From Adiantum capillus-veneris (taxonomy: Eukaryota; Streptophyta; Polypodiopsida; Polypodiales; Pteridaceae), in NCBI GenBank assembly GCA_014529385.2, contig CM043953.1:109872549-109936548 (forward strand): a DNA stretch of 64,000 bases. Reading direction: 5' to 3'. The notes under the pieces are model-generated. The model worked only from the letters and a program-made list of their open reading frames with translations, had not been told where the DNA came from and searched no databases. Shown here one piece after another: positions 13,065 through 25,107 of this stretch. Both the position numbers and the translations under genes were made by a program. Every line of letters begins with the position of its first letter. The stretch's first letter is position 1.

Positions 13065-14149
13065 AGCTACGCTTCATAGTGGTTTACTTTCCTGGGAAAA
13101 ATTCGGCAGAGTTTCCCCTGTAAACTGATCTTTGAACCAATATCAACCTGTCAAATGAACCAAGAAAGCTTCAGATTCTGCATAAATTTCGGCAGAGTCT
13201 CCTTTGTAAAATGGCTCTGGTGTACTCAAAAAACAAACCAAAAAACAACTCAAAAAACACTGTCTCTCTGACACTGTAAGCTGCGCTTAAACCTGTCCTG
13301 CACCTGTACTGTCTCTCATTGTCCTGTCACTATCCTGTAAGCATAAACTGTGACAATGCCTCAACGGCAGTAAAGCAAAGATGCAATCCCAACTGTCTAA
13401 CTCACAGTCAATACATCCTAGCTGCCTATCTAAGGGTGCTCGAGGGATCGCTCCAAGACCTGTATCACCGAAAGGATCTCAACATTCGAGAGTCCCCTAG
13501 CTCAATAAAACCTCACTCGACCCTCAACAAAGGCTGTAGTAAATCTGACAGTACATAGACTTCCCACAAAGTCATACATCCACAAATTTCCCACTATATG
13601 TTGTAACCGCTGCGGCGGTTGTTTGCTGCGTGACTCACAGCCAGCAAACCCTCAACAAACATACATCATCTCTGACAATACATCCCATGTGGAAGTACCT
13701 GCAATGTCAGGATGAAATCTGGAATATCAAGCAGCAAACACAAGCTACCTGATGAACTAGTGGATGTCGCCTACAGTCTGTGTGTAGATGCGTCCGTGTC
13801 GTATGTGACACGCCTCCAAGAACTGTGAGCCATCCTTCGATGTGTAGACAGCCACAAATCAACACTCTGGGAGTGTCGATATCCTCAGCACCTGCAATCG
13901 TAGGCCGAAAACCCCAAATTTGCAGAGTCGGATCTGCACCCGCTGAGACCACGTAGTCGAAAATGGCCTGCGCAAAACTTTGTCGAAGCCGAACGGTGAC
14001 CGAGATGACCTCAGAATGAAATTCTGACAACACCAAGGCCCTAGGTCCCTCCCATGAGATTTGGGGACGTGTCTTCGCCTGTCGAATTTCACTCCAATCT
14101 GAGTTGGTGACTCTAGCCTCATGCAGTGCTGCCCCGAGCCTCGATCTGA
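13065..14149 (-). other. Leader of copia element B
   Basis: No coding sequence is recognised. On the plus strand the words ttcggcagagtttcccctgtaa (13094-13115) and ttcggcagagtctcctttgtaa (about 13189-13210) form a repeated motif. Related words (gcag-cat/acc-tctcc-tgta) occur in the 3.5-kb duplication at 52105, 52670 and the homologous places of the second copy. Confidence 0.5.
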
Positions 14150-14161
14150 GCTCTGATACCA
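14150..14161 (-). other. Primer-binding site of copia element B (initiator Met tRNA)
   Basis: The minus strand reads TGGTATCAGAGC, the standard plant copia primer site, two bases from the LTR end. Confidence 0.9.
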
Positions 14162-14163
14162 GT

Positions 14164-14355
14164 TGAAGGAGTACGAGCGGAAGTGCGACGCGAGAGAGAG
14201 TGTGAGAAGAAGAGCACGACGATATGGTGAACTCGCTCTACTGTAATGTGTAGAGCATAGTGAGTTCTTATTAGGTTTTAACAAAAGAATATGTGTACAT
14301 ACCTGGCGGCCCGCCCACTTACCTAGGCGACCACATTGGGCTTTATACCCCAACA
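14164..14355 (-). repeat. 5' LTR of copia element B (192 bp)
   Basis: On the minus strand it runs from TGTTGGGG to CCTTCA. A TATAAAG box lies at 14341-14347 (minus strand) only a few bases from the LTR start. The adjacent agatg at 14356-14360 is the candidate target duplication; the 3' LTR is outside the window. Confidence 0.75.
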
Positions 14356-14545
14356 AGATGACTATACACACCCAGTGAAATTCTTAGTGAACATATGTGC
14401 ATCTAATGATGAGGAAGATTTACATGATTTCACGGATGGCACGTATGGTGTCACGGATGATGACTTTATTTTTCTTGACGATGATGAGGATAGGGGTTTA
14501 GACTTAGGGCTACCCGCCCATCTATATAATAACCTATTCCCTTGA
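14356..14545 (+). pseudogene. C-terminal piece of the env-position ORF of element A
   Basis: About 62 residues (DDYTHPVKFLVN ... LYNNLFP) align with the last 62 residues of the 140-aa ORF at 467-889, including EEDLHDFTDGTYG and EDRGLDLGLP. The N-terminal part is missing because the copia element B is inserted in front of the DDY codons. The in-frame codons before 14356 belong to the copia LTR. Confidence 0.75.
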
Positions 14546-15212
14546 CCCTCTAAGAGGGTGCAAATACTTAGGTTAGGGTTCTTTATGTTGTTTTGATTGT
14601 GTTTAATAGACGTTGATGCCTCTTCCCACTGATGTGCCTTCTAGTGTATTCAGAAACGCATTGCAGAAGTTGGGATTTTAAACTTCATGCAATTTGTCTA
14701 GTTCACTCTTCGAATCGAGTACGATCATCAACACAAACATATGTTTCTTGTCCATTATCATTGCCTCTTGTCCTTTTTAGCATCCATGTTTGCATGCTTT
14801 AACTGTGATTAGTAGCACAATATTCAGCACATTTGCTTGATATTAAACATTAGGTTCGATATAATTTGATGTGATAGTCCCTTGTCTAGGTTTATGAATC
14901 AAGAAGTCTGACTAAGCTAGTTTGACCAAGATAGACATTAGAGATCTTCTCTTGATACCATGGAAATGCCTTCCTAATGGTCAATGGTTACTTTAGGTTC
15001 TTAATCCAATATTATGAAGCATTGTTGCAATGTACTAGTGAAATCTAGTGGGCTTAATCCCTCTTGACCTTTAGCTTAAATATTATAAAGGGAGTTTACT
15101 ATTGTGATGAGCTTGGGGAGGGTAACAGTGTCAATATGACCCCCCACAGTTATAAAATTGAAATGCAGTGAAAAACAAAAGTGCCAAAAATGTAAAATCT
15201 TAAGATGGACGA
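14546..15212 (+). other. 3' UTR of element A, first part
   Basis: No genes. It aligns to the reverse complement of 1-466 for about 470 bp and ends at the insertion point of element D, where gacga (15208-15212) is the candidate target duplication. Confidence 0.65.
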
Positions 15213-15386
15213 TGAGAGACCATTGGGAGACTGAATGCCGGATCCTCCTCCCAGCTAACCTTTTATAGGAGGGCCCATGGCCCTTCGCCCTAAATGGATC
15301 CCCTATCCACACCTTCAGTCCGCGGCCCTTGGCCTAGGTCCCTGACCCCCTAGGTCAGGCTGTGCCCTCTAGCCCTTGGCCTGACA
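15213..15386 (-). repeat. 3' LTR of element D (174 bp)
   Basis: About 95% identical to 20000-20174. It contains a minus-strand TATAAAAG box at about 15260-15267. Substitutions plus a 1-bp indel separate the copies, so the insertion is not recent. Confidence 0.85.
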
Positions 15387-15400
15387 TTACTCCCCCCTTG
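15387..15400 (-). other. Polypurine tract of element D
   Basis: The minus strand reads CCAAGGGGGGAGTAA immediately before the 3' LTR start TGTCAGG. Confidence 0.65.
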
Positions 15401-18400
15401 GAGAAATGTTTTTGTCCGCAAAAACAAAAGTGGAGGATCTTCATAAGAACACTAATGTTTTCCACACTGGCGTCCCTCAAGGAGCCAACTGTTTGTGTGA
15501 TCGAAACACGGTTCAGTAGGAGGTCCAATGAAATCAAGAATAATCATCTCAATAGTGCACATTGTTGTCCATTTGCAACCCTCTTGTGTTACCGGTTCCA
15601 ATCCAATCATAATGTGTAGACTCCATTTAGAACGCACATGAGAATGCTAAACGAGTTATCACAACAAAGATGTACCCAAAAGGGTACCACTTTCCATGAA
15701 AGTAACTTGGTTAACTTGAAAAATCCACTAGCACCCAAACCGAGCCATGACCTCTATTGGTGATTAGTAGACCCAAAAGTAATCTTAGAGAGATACTGCA
15801 CATAGAATGCAAAATGCTTCATAAGCAACAACTTGATGAATACGCATGTCGTTCCAAATTAGCCTTTGCTAAACACTAGGACCCATAACACCTAGTGTGG
15901 ATGCATTTAGCAAAAAACAGATCCAAACCTGTACATCCATAATCATTCTTGCCAATACTTATGGCGAATGTGATGCTCCTAGCACACATTGAAGAAGAGT
16001 GTAAATAGTTGCAAAAAGAAACTAAATACTTTTTATTGCAATCATTTGCAAGCCTTGCTGAAACGTTTGAACCATAATAAAAGGTGAAACAGTAATCACT
16101 TCTAGGTACAAACAATGAAATCTTTTCATGAATAACTCATACCTTGCTATATGCATTAAAAAACCATCTGTAATGTTGTTTAACTGCACTTATACCTTAA
16201 CAAGTCATTCTAAGTATCCGACAATTTTTGGCCACCGAAATTGCTCCTGATACGTCGTGATGAAAATGGTCTACAAAACAGATTTGACCAGCACCAGCAC
16301 CTAGGGACTTTGTCGTGACACATACTTGAAATAGTGGATACCAGTGTCAATCCCAAAGACTCATATTCTCCACATGTGGAATATGTCTCATGTAAGGGTG
16401 TCTAAAAAAAGAACATCCTTCAAGTACAAGATGTACTTGCGTGTGGGGGTAACTGCAAACACTCTACGACGGGAGTGAGAGGGACCCTCATTAGCCTTGC
16501 TCCACACTGGCTAAACCGAACTCCTTGAGTTCCTAGACCATGTTGTATCCCATGCGACACCATGTGCCAAATAAAACCCTACAAGTGGGTCCATAACTGT
16601 GTAATGCAACAACGAGCCAAAATTCTTGGCTCTTACATGACCTTGTCATCTCTCTGGAGGTTGAGCATAGTGTTCACTTATCTGGAGGGAAAGGCACTTG
16701 CCCAAATTTCCCACCTGCAAAGGCCTAGGAACACTAATTGAAAATGAGTGAAATGCAAGTATTGCACATGTAACCTTGGGTGTTTCCATTGCAATCTAGA
16801 CCCCTTGGTTAAAGCAACATTTTCAAACCCCTTGGTTAAACGTTGCATGAAAACTGCTCAACAAGCAGCCGGCCCGTGGCCTTTGTCCATGACCCCTGTT
16901 GGGTTTGCCATGGCATTTCATTACTTTGGAAGTTGAAATATTTCCACTACCCCTTGGCAGTTTGTGGACTTATTTCCTTGAAAATGCAAGTGTTAAGGTT
17001 CCAAGAATAGACCATCAATCCTTACTAAGTGATTAATAATCACGCTCTAGGTTTTACCCCAAATTGTACTCATATAGGCACTCTTAGTGCTAATAGGAGC
17101 TTCACCGAAATTGGACACCCAAAAATCCATAATTGTGGTTTTGTATGAATAGTCGTGCTGTCAAAATAATCGTGGTTTTGTGTGAACAGCCAATGATGGC
17201 TTCATCCATACACATTGGTAGAGATAAGCCCTTACGAGTTTAAGACGATAAAAAACTCAACTGGACTATCACACGTAAAGTGTGTAGTGCTAAAATAATG
17301 CCCAATAAATCTCTAATGGCAAGACCCCTTGCTACTTGTTTATTATAAGCGATGGGTACTCTATTGAATAGAGTTGGTAGATCTTGAAAGCAATCACTGA
17401 TGGATTAAAAAAAGATGGCTCTTAGCCATTCCAAAGAAGTGTCAATAGATGGCGCTTAGCCCTTACTGTTACCGTATTGACATAAAAAGGTTTCAATAAA
17501 ATCATGCCTAGTTTCACTTTTCTCGAAGAGAAGTGGAAAAGAAAGTGAGAGAGAATGTTGGGCTGAGGAAATCCATGTATTCTAATGTGTTGTATGCCTT
17601 TTCAAATGCACTAGTGCAGACCGTACCTGTGTCATAGCTTATCCTATAAGCGTACATCAGTGTAATTGTACGCTCGTAGAGACAGGTACCAAAAGTCACA
17701 TCTTGAACCACTTACCGTGTATGTGATCATGACTGTATCAAGGTGCAGATGTATGGCACATTGCCTGTGAATAAAAATAAAATGTCTAAAAACAGCAACA
17801 ACGAAGCTCATCCTTGATAGAGTAGCTAGTGCTATAGCGGAAGCATATGCAATGATGAATGTTGTGCATCCATCATACTAGTATGCCATGCAGACATATC
17901 CAAAAATAGAATGATAAGCCCTTGGCTTCAATGAAACTCTCAACCATGTGAGCCTCTAATATACATGCCTGGCACGATTACATTGGCATGGATACATCAC
18001 AGTGTGTCGTTGCGTAAACTATGAGCTTATATCCACATAGTGCCAAAGATGTTTACATTATCATTCATCCGAAGTCAATCGATAAGATTATGACACATAA
18101 GAGAAGCTGTACTTCACATGAAGATAGGTAAAGCACTTTGCTTGTATAGTTGTTGCCGATGGAGTCTGCCCAAGCACTTTGCTTTGCACAACAGAGAGAT
18201 CTTTTTCAAAATAAAAAGTAAAACACAGACAAGAATAAACATAACTTGAAATGTACTAACCTTGTCACCCACTTATGGCGAGGTTTTTGGTAGTTCACTC
18301 GAAGCGGGCTCATAGCCATAAGTGCTGCTTGAGTGAGGAGCTATGTCCTCATGTCATTTAAAAACCTGCAGACATCTCGGCAAGTTTCCCTAAGTTTGTA

Positions 18401-19985
18401 TGCTATTACCATATTCCAAACTGTGGGAACCACGATGCCAAATGTCAAAAGGGAAGCCGTGTTCCACAGAAGTACTCAAGCACTCTTATGGTGTTCATAA
18501 GGAACACATACTCTTGCCAATTTACAATGGCATAACAAGAAAAAGCTAACCTTGTCGAGCATTTACAAATAATCGACCTTGTCGAGTTGAACAATGTGTT
18601 GAAAAATAGAAAAATACTTGCAATAGATGTGCCGCGTACCTGCTTGACTTGAGTACTATTGTCCTTGACCACTCATAAACGTCCATGGCATACCATAGTT
18701 ATCAAACACATGCTCAAGAAACAAAAAAGAAACTATGTACCCCATGAATGACGTCGTTGCCGATTGCAATATGTCGTACTTCCTGCTACCAAGGCCTTGC
18801 CTAATTCGCAACGGACTTGGAAGCTTAAAATTACTAGACAAAGTAGGTGTGCAATAGTGGTTGCAGTCACCTGCTTGGGACTTTATGCTCAACATCCTGC
18901 CATATTGAGCAAGCCCTGCCTGAACTTGCCATGAGTTCTAGGAAACTCTAACTTTGTAGCAAAATAAAGGTTTTGAAGATCTCTGACGATAGTGCTGGGA
19001 TTGAAATACATAGTAAAATGCCATGCATATCATCATAATTTGTATTCGCGATGCTGAAGCCTTTCTATGACACCCGGCCCATGCCTTGCATGCATTCGAT
19101 TTGTCACATGTGTTGCCGAACATCAAAAAATGACTCGTACAAGTTCGCTTCGAATGGTGAGAACATGTTGTTGTAGCCACGAGGCAACATCTATCATGCT
19201 GCATGGCCATCCATACCAAGCTCCTCGTGAATCCAAGTGGACTCGCAACCATGGAGCGTCGCCCTGTTGATGCTCAAAACATGCTCGAGTGTCTAAGAGC
19301 TATCGTAGCCAAACCACAATTTTCAGATAATCAAAAAAAATTTGTCGTACTCAGAATGGCCTGCGATCCGCATCGGCTTCGTATACTGCCATCGGCTTGT
19401 ACTACTCGGCAAGACCTCGAGGTCTTATGTGTAGATATGGGGTGGGGTGGGAAAGCCTCCTTGGAAAGGGGTCGGCCAACTTGACAGGCCCTAAAGGGCG
19501 GCCTAATGAGAAAATAAAAAACCATGGCTTCCATGGCAGCACAGAGCCTCAAACGGGCTTGCAACGCCCTCTGTCAACCCCAGGTGAGTCACCAAAGAAA
19601 GGAAACCCGCTCAGGGTGCCATGGTGCATCTTCTTAGAGCCAGAACCTCCACCAAACGCGCTGCCCACTATTCTGAGCCCGCCATGGAAGCCCTCTTTCC
19701 CGCGCCGCTTGTCGCCCTTGAGCCCGCCATGGCAATTGCTCTATAAAGGGGTTTCTCCTGCCGACCTCAACTCCTTGGCTTCTGGATATACAAGGGACGG
19801 CTTTTTCATCGACTCTTGACCCTGCCTCTTGAATGGCTTTGCATGCTTTCATGCAAGATGGGATACCACTCCCCTTTGCTTCCATGGAACCTTGACAATC
19901 AAGCCCAAGCAAGAACAAAGATCCATGCCAAGGAAAATCGAGAGAGAGAGAGAAAATCGAAACCATGCTTCTTCCCCTCCTCCCT
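15401..19985 (-). other. Internal region of element D, no recognised genes
   Basis: All open frames in both strands are short (under about 145 codons) and none shows gag, protease, integrase or RT motifs. The part near the primer site (19500-19980) is more GC-rich and contains repeated gccatgg words. Short internal repeats such as ccccttggttaaa (16801 and 16830) are present. Confidence 0.6.
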
Positions 19986-19998
19986 GGCTCTGGTACCA
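19986..19998 (-). other. Primer-binding site of element D
   Basis: The minus strand reads TGGTACCAGAGCC, one base different from the standard initiator-Met site TGGTATCAGAGCC, one base from the LTR end. Confidence 0.75.
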
Positions 19999-19999
19999 A

Positions 20000-20174
20000 T
20001 GAGAGACCATAGGGAGACTGAATGCCGGATCCTCCTCCCAGCCAACCTTTTATAGGAGGGCCCATGGCCCTTCTCCCTAAATGGATCCCCTATCCACACC
20101 TTCAGTCCGCGGCCCTTGGCCTAGATCCCTGACCACCCTAGGTCGGGCCGTGCCCTCTAGCCCTTGGCCTGACA
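20000..20174 (-). repeat. 5' LTR of element D (175 bp)
   Basis: Direct repeat partner of 15213-15386. Minus-strand ends TGTCAGG...GGTCTCTCA, with a TATAAAAG box at about 20047-20054. Confidence 0.85.
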
Positions 20175-20845
20175 GAAGAGAAATCCCATTTTGATTTGGT
20201 ACTTCACTCACGTGTATTGCCTATGGTACTAGAGCCCTAGAGGTTCCCAGTGTGAGCACTTTTCCTTGAAAAGCAAAAAGCTCAAGGCATACAAAATAAG
20301 CACACACGTCAAAAATTGAATCAATGTGGAAAACACTTTGGGGGTCAAACAAAGAGAATAATTCAAGCAATAATTTCAAATGCAATTCATCGTAGCTTAA
20401 CTAGAAGGTCTTTTAGGTATAGCCTCTAGTCAGTCCTCGGACATGAAATACTTTGCTCTCGCGATTAAACACCTTAATTGACCAGAGAGAATTGAGAAAC
20501 TTGCCCATGGTATGAATAGTTGATCTCTAGTGCCTCTCAATCATTAAATTAGCAACCCCATACTTGTTCATTTTTTGACCTTTACAAGTGCTTATGCGTT
20601 TGATTATATTACAGATTAATGTTTACTGATGAAAAATTATTTAATATTCTATTACCAATCAATCTATGTGCATATTCATTGTATATGCTTTTTAATTATA
20701 TATGCTTTATGATAATACAACTACTGTGCCATTTTTGGTTGATTTTGCAGTGTTTGAAGAAAGCTAAAGACGTTCAATCTCAGATGCTTTTCCATCTCGA
20801 CGAATGGGCTTCACCTCACTAGCTTTCGAGGATGGAATCTACATT
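20175..20845 (+). other. 3' UTR of element A, second part
   Basis: Continuation of the UTR after element D. No gene recognised; it is AT-rich around 20560-20750. It ends in ctttcgaggatggaatctac just before the purine tract, a typical 3' end of a plant Ty3 element. Confidence 0.55.
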
Positions 20846-20859
20846 AGGAAGGGGGGGCA
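20846..20859 (+). other. Polypurine tract of element A
   Basis: aggaagggggggca immediately precedes the LTR start tgttaacc. Confidence 0.8.
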
Positions 20860-21147
20860 TGTTAACCACTTACGGACACCCTATCACCTTTGACGAACGC
20901 CTTATCACTTTATTTGAGTCATGGACCAAGCTTGTCGGTCTTATAGGTGTATAGGTGATCGTCAAGGAGAGGCATACCACCTATCTCATTTTTACATTAT
21001 TTTTGCTATGATCGGCCACTGTTGACACCCATGTGTGAATGGGTCAGATTCATATAAAAGGTCCATTTTGACCTAAAATACTCATTCTTGAGGTACATGC
21101 TAAAGAAGTGTTGTTACTCTACCTCTACCTTCTTCTCCATTGTGTGC

Positions 21148-21211
<64 letters not shown>

Positions 21212-21428
21212 CCACACAAAGCAGCAGGAACTCGGGGTTGGGGCTCATGGAAGAGGGCTAAAGGATGGCGATGCCAACAATCCATAATAGCATATCTCCT
21301 AGGAACTCGGGGATGGAGCTCGTTGAAGATCCGGTCCAACAAGATTCCTATGCTGATGCCAACAACCCACTGCAACCTACCTCATGGCTCATTGTAGTAT
21401 TGTAGTGAGCGATTGAGCATTGCGCACA
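20860..21428 (+). repeat. 3' LTR of element A (569 bp)
   Basis: Starts TGTTAACC and ends TTGCGCACA, matching the LTR of element C. Shared internal blocks include acggacaccc-atcacct, gcttgtcgg, gtgtgaatggg and acctaaaat. A TATAAAAG box lies at 21053-21060. A (GA)n run at 21152-21209 sits at the place where C has its (TC/GA)n run. Confidence 0.8.
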
Positions 21429-21495
21429 ACCACAGGTTCTTGAACTTCAACGGGTAAATTTTGCATAAGCGAGGGCGAAAGATCAAACTTCTCAA

Positions 21496-21587
<92 letters not shown>

Positions 21588-21806
21588 TGAAATGTTATAT
21601 TAAACGTCTTCAAAAGGCCAAAATGACCTATGAGACCAAACTGATACAATCTTGGTGAATCTAATACAATGTTTGGGTACGAAAATAAAATGAAGTTAAG
21701 TGAAAAACTTCATTTATATTAAGTTAAGTGACCTATGAGACCAAAATGATACAATCTTGGTGGATCTAATACAATGTTTGGGTACAAAAATAAAATGAAG
21801 TTAAGT
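21429..21806. repeat. (GT)n(GA)n tract and a tandem ~96-bp repeat
   Basis: A (GT)n run at 21497-21548 is followed directly by (GA)n at 21549-21580. Then two copies of a unit containing gacctatgagaccaaa, gatacaatcttgg and tacaatgtttgggtac lie at about 21624-21720 and 21725-21806. The word ggtctcataggtca (reverse complement) beside a TC run also occurs at 48230-48260, so this is part of a dispersed repeat. Confidence 0.8.
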
Positions 21807-22385
21807 TAAATAGATTGCCCAACTATCAAAGGCCTCGCATGGAAAATATGCAAGTGGGTCCAAAGAACATGGAAAATTGGTTTTTACAAGACTGATCTAT
21901 TCCTAGGAGGGAAGAATTCAGGTGGTCCTACAATCCTCAAAAGCACTCAAATCGTCCAGTACTTCTTCTTACTTAATGTATGGCAGACAAGGAACCTATG
22001 TGTGTTTGAAGGAGGTCTTGAGGTGGCAAGCTTCGCAACAATTATACAAGAAAGCAAAGTGCTAATATGGACGCTCGGACGCAAGCAACACTCGGAGGAC
22101 TGGTCTAGGACTAGTTGTGCCTTGTTGTCACCAGATGGCATGCCTAGGACGGGGGAAAATCTTGGCTATCGGTAAGTAAAAGATCTCAAAAGAACATGAC
22201 AATGGACCCTATGTATCAAGGATAAGGGGGCGAGTTAGTTGGGATGGCTACCCTGCTAGTAGCCGATGTAATTATGGTCCCTGGATAACGTCATGACTCA
22301 ACATAAGCATGACAAGACCTTGTAATTATTTGGGATGATAAATTTAATTCACTCACAATTGTGAGTTTTGCTATGAAAAAAAAAA
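21807..22385 (+). mobile_element. 5'-truncated LINE 3' end with target-site duplication
   Basis: The segment ends in a 10-base A tract (22376-22385). It is flanked by aagttaagt at 21798-21806 and again at 22384-22392 (the match extends as aagttaagt[t/g]aaa). The first part reads FLLNVWQTRNLCVFEGG, resembling the end of plant LINE ORF2 proteins, with later stops. The 3' tail ctcacaattgtgagttttgctatg resembles the LINE tail at 42137-42172. Confidence 0.65.
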
Positions 22386-24254
22386 GTTAAGTGAAAAACT
22401 AAAATCTTAACTTCTAGATGTGAACTAAGCAGCTAGCTAAAACTATGTAGGATATGAGTAGGGGTTAAAAGTAGTGAGAGGTGGTGAGAAAGAGGCTGCA
22501 TTTGTTCAGCCACGTGGTTGTAGAGCTCTGTCATAATAATCAATATCTAATTCTCCTAAATGATTTTCTCATATTAAACTGATCATTTAATGGGGGGAAG
22601 TGCCAGGGGAGAAAAGGCTAGAATATTGGTTAAGCTAGCAGACCGACCACAGTAGGGATCCAAAGGTGGGAAAATAGGGATCCAAAGGGGGGGCCATCTG
22701 CAAAAGAGCCATGTGCAACAATGGGCTAAAAAGACCCTAAGGTTCAGCCCATTAAGACTTCCAAAATTCTAAGGTTCCAAGATTCAAAGGTTATGTCCAA
22801 AGGGTTAAAGCTTAGGGGGAATTGGATGCTTTGTGTGCTCTCCAAAGTCAACACATATCCCTACATGGAAGGGGGCGAGCCCTTCTTCTAGGGGATGAGA
22901 GAGAAAGCTACACACACACACACACACACACTCCCTTTACACAAAGGGAATGAGGGACACATGTCAGCTCCCTAGGCCAGATGCCCACAAGGTGTGCCCA
23001 GTTTCTATTGGATGACCCTTGAAGTGGACCCATGAGAATTAAGCTAGAATAAATCTAGTTTAATTAATTTAAAAACATTTAATAAAAGAAACCAATGAGA
23101 ATTAAGTCTCCTAGAAGACTATTGGGCAGTCTCACAAGGGGTCCAATGAGCATTCAGGAGCCCAATGGCTTGCCTGATTCCTATTGGCCAGGAGGCAAAG
23201 GGGTCCAATGAGAGTTTAGTTTTATTATTTAATTACCTAAAGCTCTCACAAAAGGGGAAAGGGAGACACATGTCAGAAGGCTATCACTTATGCTGCTTAA
23301 TAGTCATTGGCTTGACTTGGGGAGAGCCAATGAGGGCTCAGCAAGAGCAAATAGCAAGAGGGCTCGCCCAAGAGAGAGAGGGGGCTGATTTTTGCAAGGC
23401 ATTATCACACACACACTCGCACAATCTCATGTGTGAAGAAAGAGAAGACTATCTCTTCCCGAGCTTTAATGGAGAGCTCATCAACTACTCCAAGCTTGTG
23501 AGATAGAAGCCTACATCAACACACTCTTGGCATGTGGATGCAAATCCAACCAAGAGCCAAGCTTCAATGCATGCTCATCTCCTCTACCAAGCTAATTACT
23601 AAGCTAAGCTATGCTAATATGAGTGATTATGTGAGGAGATGTACATCTTTCTCGTAAGATACTCCTTCTTCCTCTCAATCTACTCTCATACCCTGCTAGC
23701 TCTCACCATCTTCGAAGGTGTGTGAGGTCTTGGGTCTGAGAACGGGGATAATTCAAGTTGTGTCTGCTAAGTGTTTTGCTTAGTGCATGAAGCTTTCATC
23801 TTCATTGCACTAGCTAGTCTTGAAGGAACACAAAGAATTGTATTGTACAATGTCTCTCTTGATGGGAGAAACCATAATACAAAGCCTTTTGGAGGGGGGA
23901 CCGGCTCCATGCAAATCCGGTCCTCAACTGTTGTCATTAGCTTAATTTCTCTCTCTTTTGAAAGTATTGTCGATGCTATCTAACTAGGTGTTATGCTTTT
24001 TGTTGCTCTCTCCACCCAAGCACTCTTGTAATTCTCATTAGGAATCTATTCTAATGAAATGCCCACTATGTTCATGCTCATTTCCGCTATACACAAGTTA
24101 ATAGGCCATTAAATGTTACAAGCTCTCCCTCCCTCTCTCTCTCTCTCTCTCTCTCCGCCTGCGCGCAGAGCCTTGCGCTCTGCTGTCCCGCTGTCTCAGT
24201 TTGGCTCAGACGCCACTGTCGCGAGAGCACCGGATTAAGCAGGCTTTGACCCGT
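22386..24254. other. Gene-poor stretch with CCAAT/ATTGG repeats and microsatellites
   Basis: No gene recognised. An AC run lies at about 22909-22931. Between 23005 and 23345 the word ccaatgag occurs repeatedly (around 23092, 23143, 23204, 23326, plus a cccatgag variant near 23028), alternating with attgg on the same strand (around 23012, 23122, 23183, 23306). A small inverted repeat gaccgg/ccggtc lies at about 23900-23926. A TC run lies at 24131-24155. Confidence 0.5.
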
Positions 24255-24282
24255 GGGGGGGGGGGGGGGGGGGGGGGGGGGG
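24255..24282 (+). repeat. Poly-G tract (28 G)
   Basis: Uninterrupted G run. It could form G-quadruplex structures or be an assembly/sequencing length error; the length should not be trusted. Confidence 0.85.
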
Positions 24283-24609
24283 AATTCCCTCCCCCTTTAT
24301 CTGTAGTATAGAAAATAGATAGCAAGTTTACCACGAGCAAAACACAAATTGAGGGTTTTCATTGCAATTGGCGGAAAGTGTACATACAAGGGGGGATGGT
24401 CCCCAATGGTGAAAGAGGAATGTGACTAGAGGTGAGGGGGAAGGTGGGGTGAATGGTCCCCAAATGGTGTAAGAGGAATGTGACTAGTCTCTCCACCTGG
24501 CTACCAATGCAATGATACCATAGCTTGTTGTCTGGAGGCATATATGGCAGCTTGTATGAGTGTCCTATTCTAAGAGTTGTTCAATGTTGACGCATGCCCC
24601 CCCTTAAAT

Positions 24610-24790
24610 AAGAGTGTTCTTATGGTGGTTAAGACAACCAGAGTCAAGCTGTGCTATGCAAGTTGGGTCCAACCATGGACCTTTCTACACGCAAGGGGAA
24701 CACTTGTGCACTGTGCCACTGCTAGCTCTTGGAGTGTGACCCTCGTGGTGGGAGCCTGCTCTCCGATTGCTTGCGCTCCTGTGAGGTAAA
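24610..24790 (-). repeat. Possible tRNA-derived SINE
   Basis: On the minus strand a box-A-like word (agctagcagtggcacagtg) is followed about 45 bases later by a box-B-like word (ggtccatggttggaccc), as in tRNA-derived SINEs. The match to box B (GGTTCGANNCC) is imperfect. Confidence 0.3.
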
Positions 24791-24814
24791 GGCCCTTGAG
24801 GCTTGATCCATCCG

Positions 24815-24816
24815 CC

Positions 24817-24850
<34 letters not shown>

Positions 24851-24946
24851 CGAGCGAGATCCGCCTGTGTGTGAGAGCGGGTTGTTTGTGGGCTCTTGTC
24901 ATATTGTTGGTTTCCTGTACTCCTTGTAAAAGGGCCGTGTTGGCGC

Positions 24947-24990
<44 letters not shown>

Positions 24991-25107
24991 TGCTTGGGTG
25001 GGTTCTTGCTTACTGCATCATTCACCATTTTGGGGGCGAGTCAGAGAGAGAGGTTACTTGGGTCACTGGGTGGGTTCTCTCTTACTGCATCATTCACGGT
25101 TCACCAT

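Larger units (their letters stand above)
10320..14355 (-). mobile_element. Ty1/copia retrotransposon B, 5' part, cut by element C
   Basis: 5' LTR, Met-tRNA primer site, leader and gag-pol run right to left. The copy stops inside reverse transcriptase where the LTR of C begins, so the rest should lie beyond the left edge of the window. It is inserted in the 3' ORF of element A: the sequence right of the LTR (agatgactat) continues that ORF exactly where the unbroken copy in C has aagatgactat. Confidence 0.85.
15213..20174 (-). mobile_element. Non-coding LTR element D (LARD-like, 4.96 kb)
   Basis: Two near-identical direct repeats, each TG...CA bounded on the minus strand, flank 4.6 kb. A Met-tRNA-type primer site lies inside the right repeat and a purine tract inside the left one, so the element runs on the minus strand. 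The flanking five bases gacga (15208-15212) and gaaga (20175-20179) fit a target duplication with one change. No gag or pol motif can be recognised inside, so it would need proteins from other elements. Confidence 0.8.
14356..21428 (+). mobile_element. Ty3-type retrotransposon A, 3' remnant (interrupted by B and D)
   Basis: The visible pieces are the C-terminal part of the env-position ORF (14356-14545), a 3' UTR split by element D (14546-15212 and 20180-20845), a polypurine tract and the 3' LTR. Homology with C in opposite orientation (ORF, UTR and LTR ends) shows they are the same family. gag-pol of A must lie left of the copia insertion, outside the window. Confidence 0.8.

Noticed and set aside
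15401-19985. Frames of 60-143 codons inside element D (for example 19634-20065) as genes
   Set aside because: No family motifs, odd composition, and frames overlap on both strands; some cross the LTR boundary.
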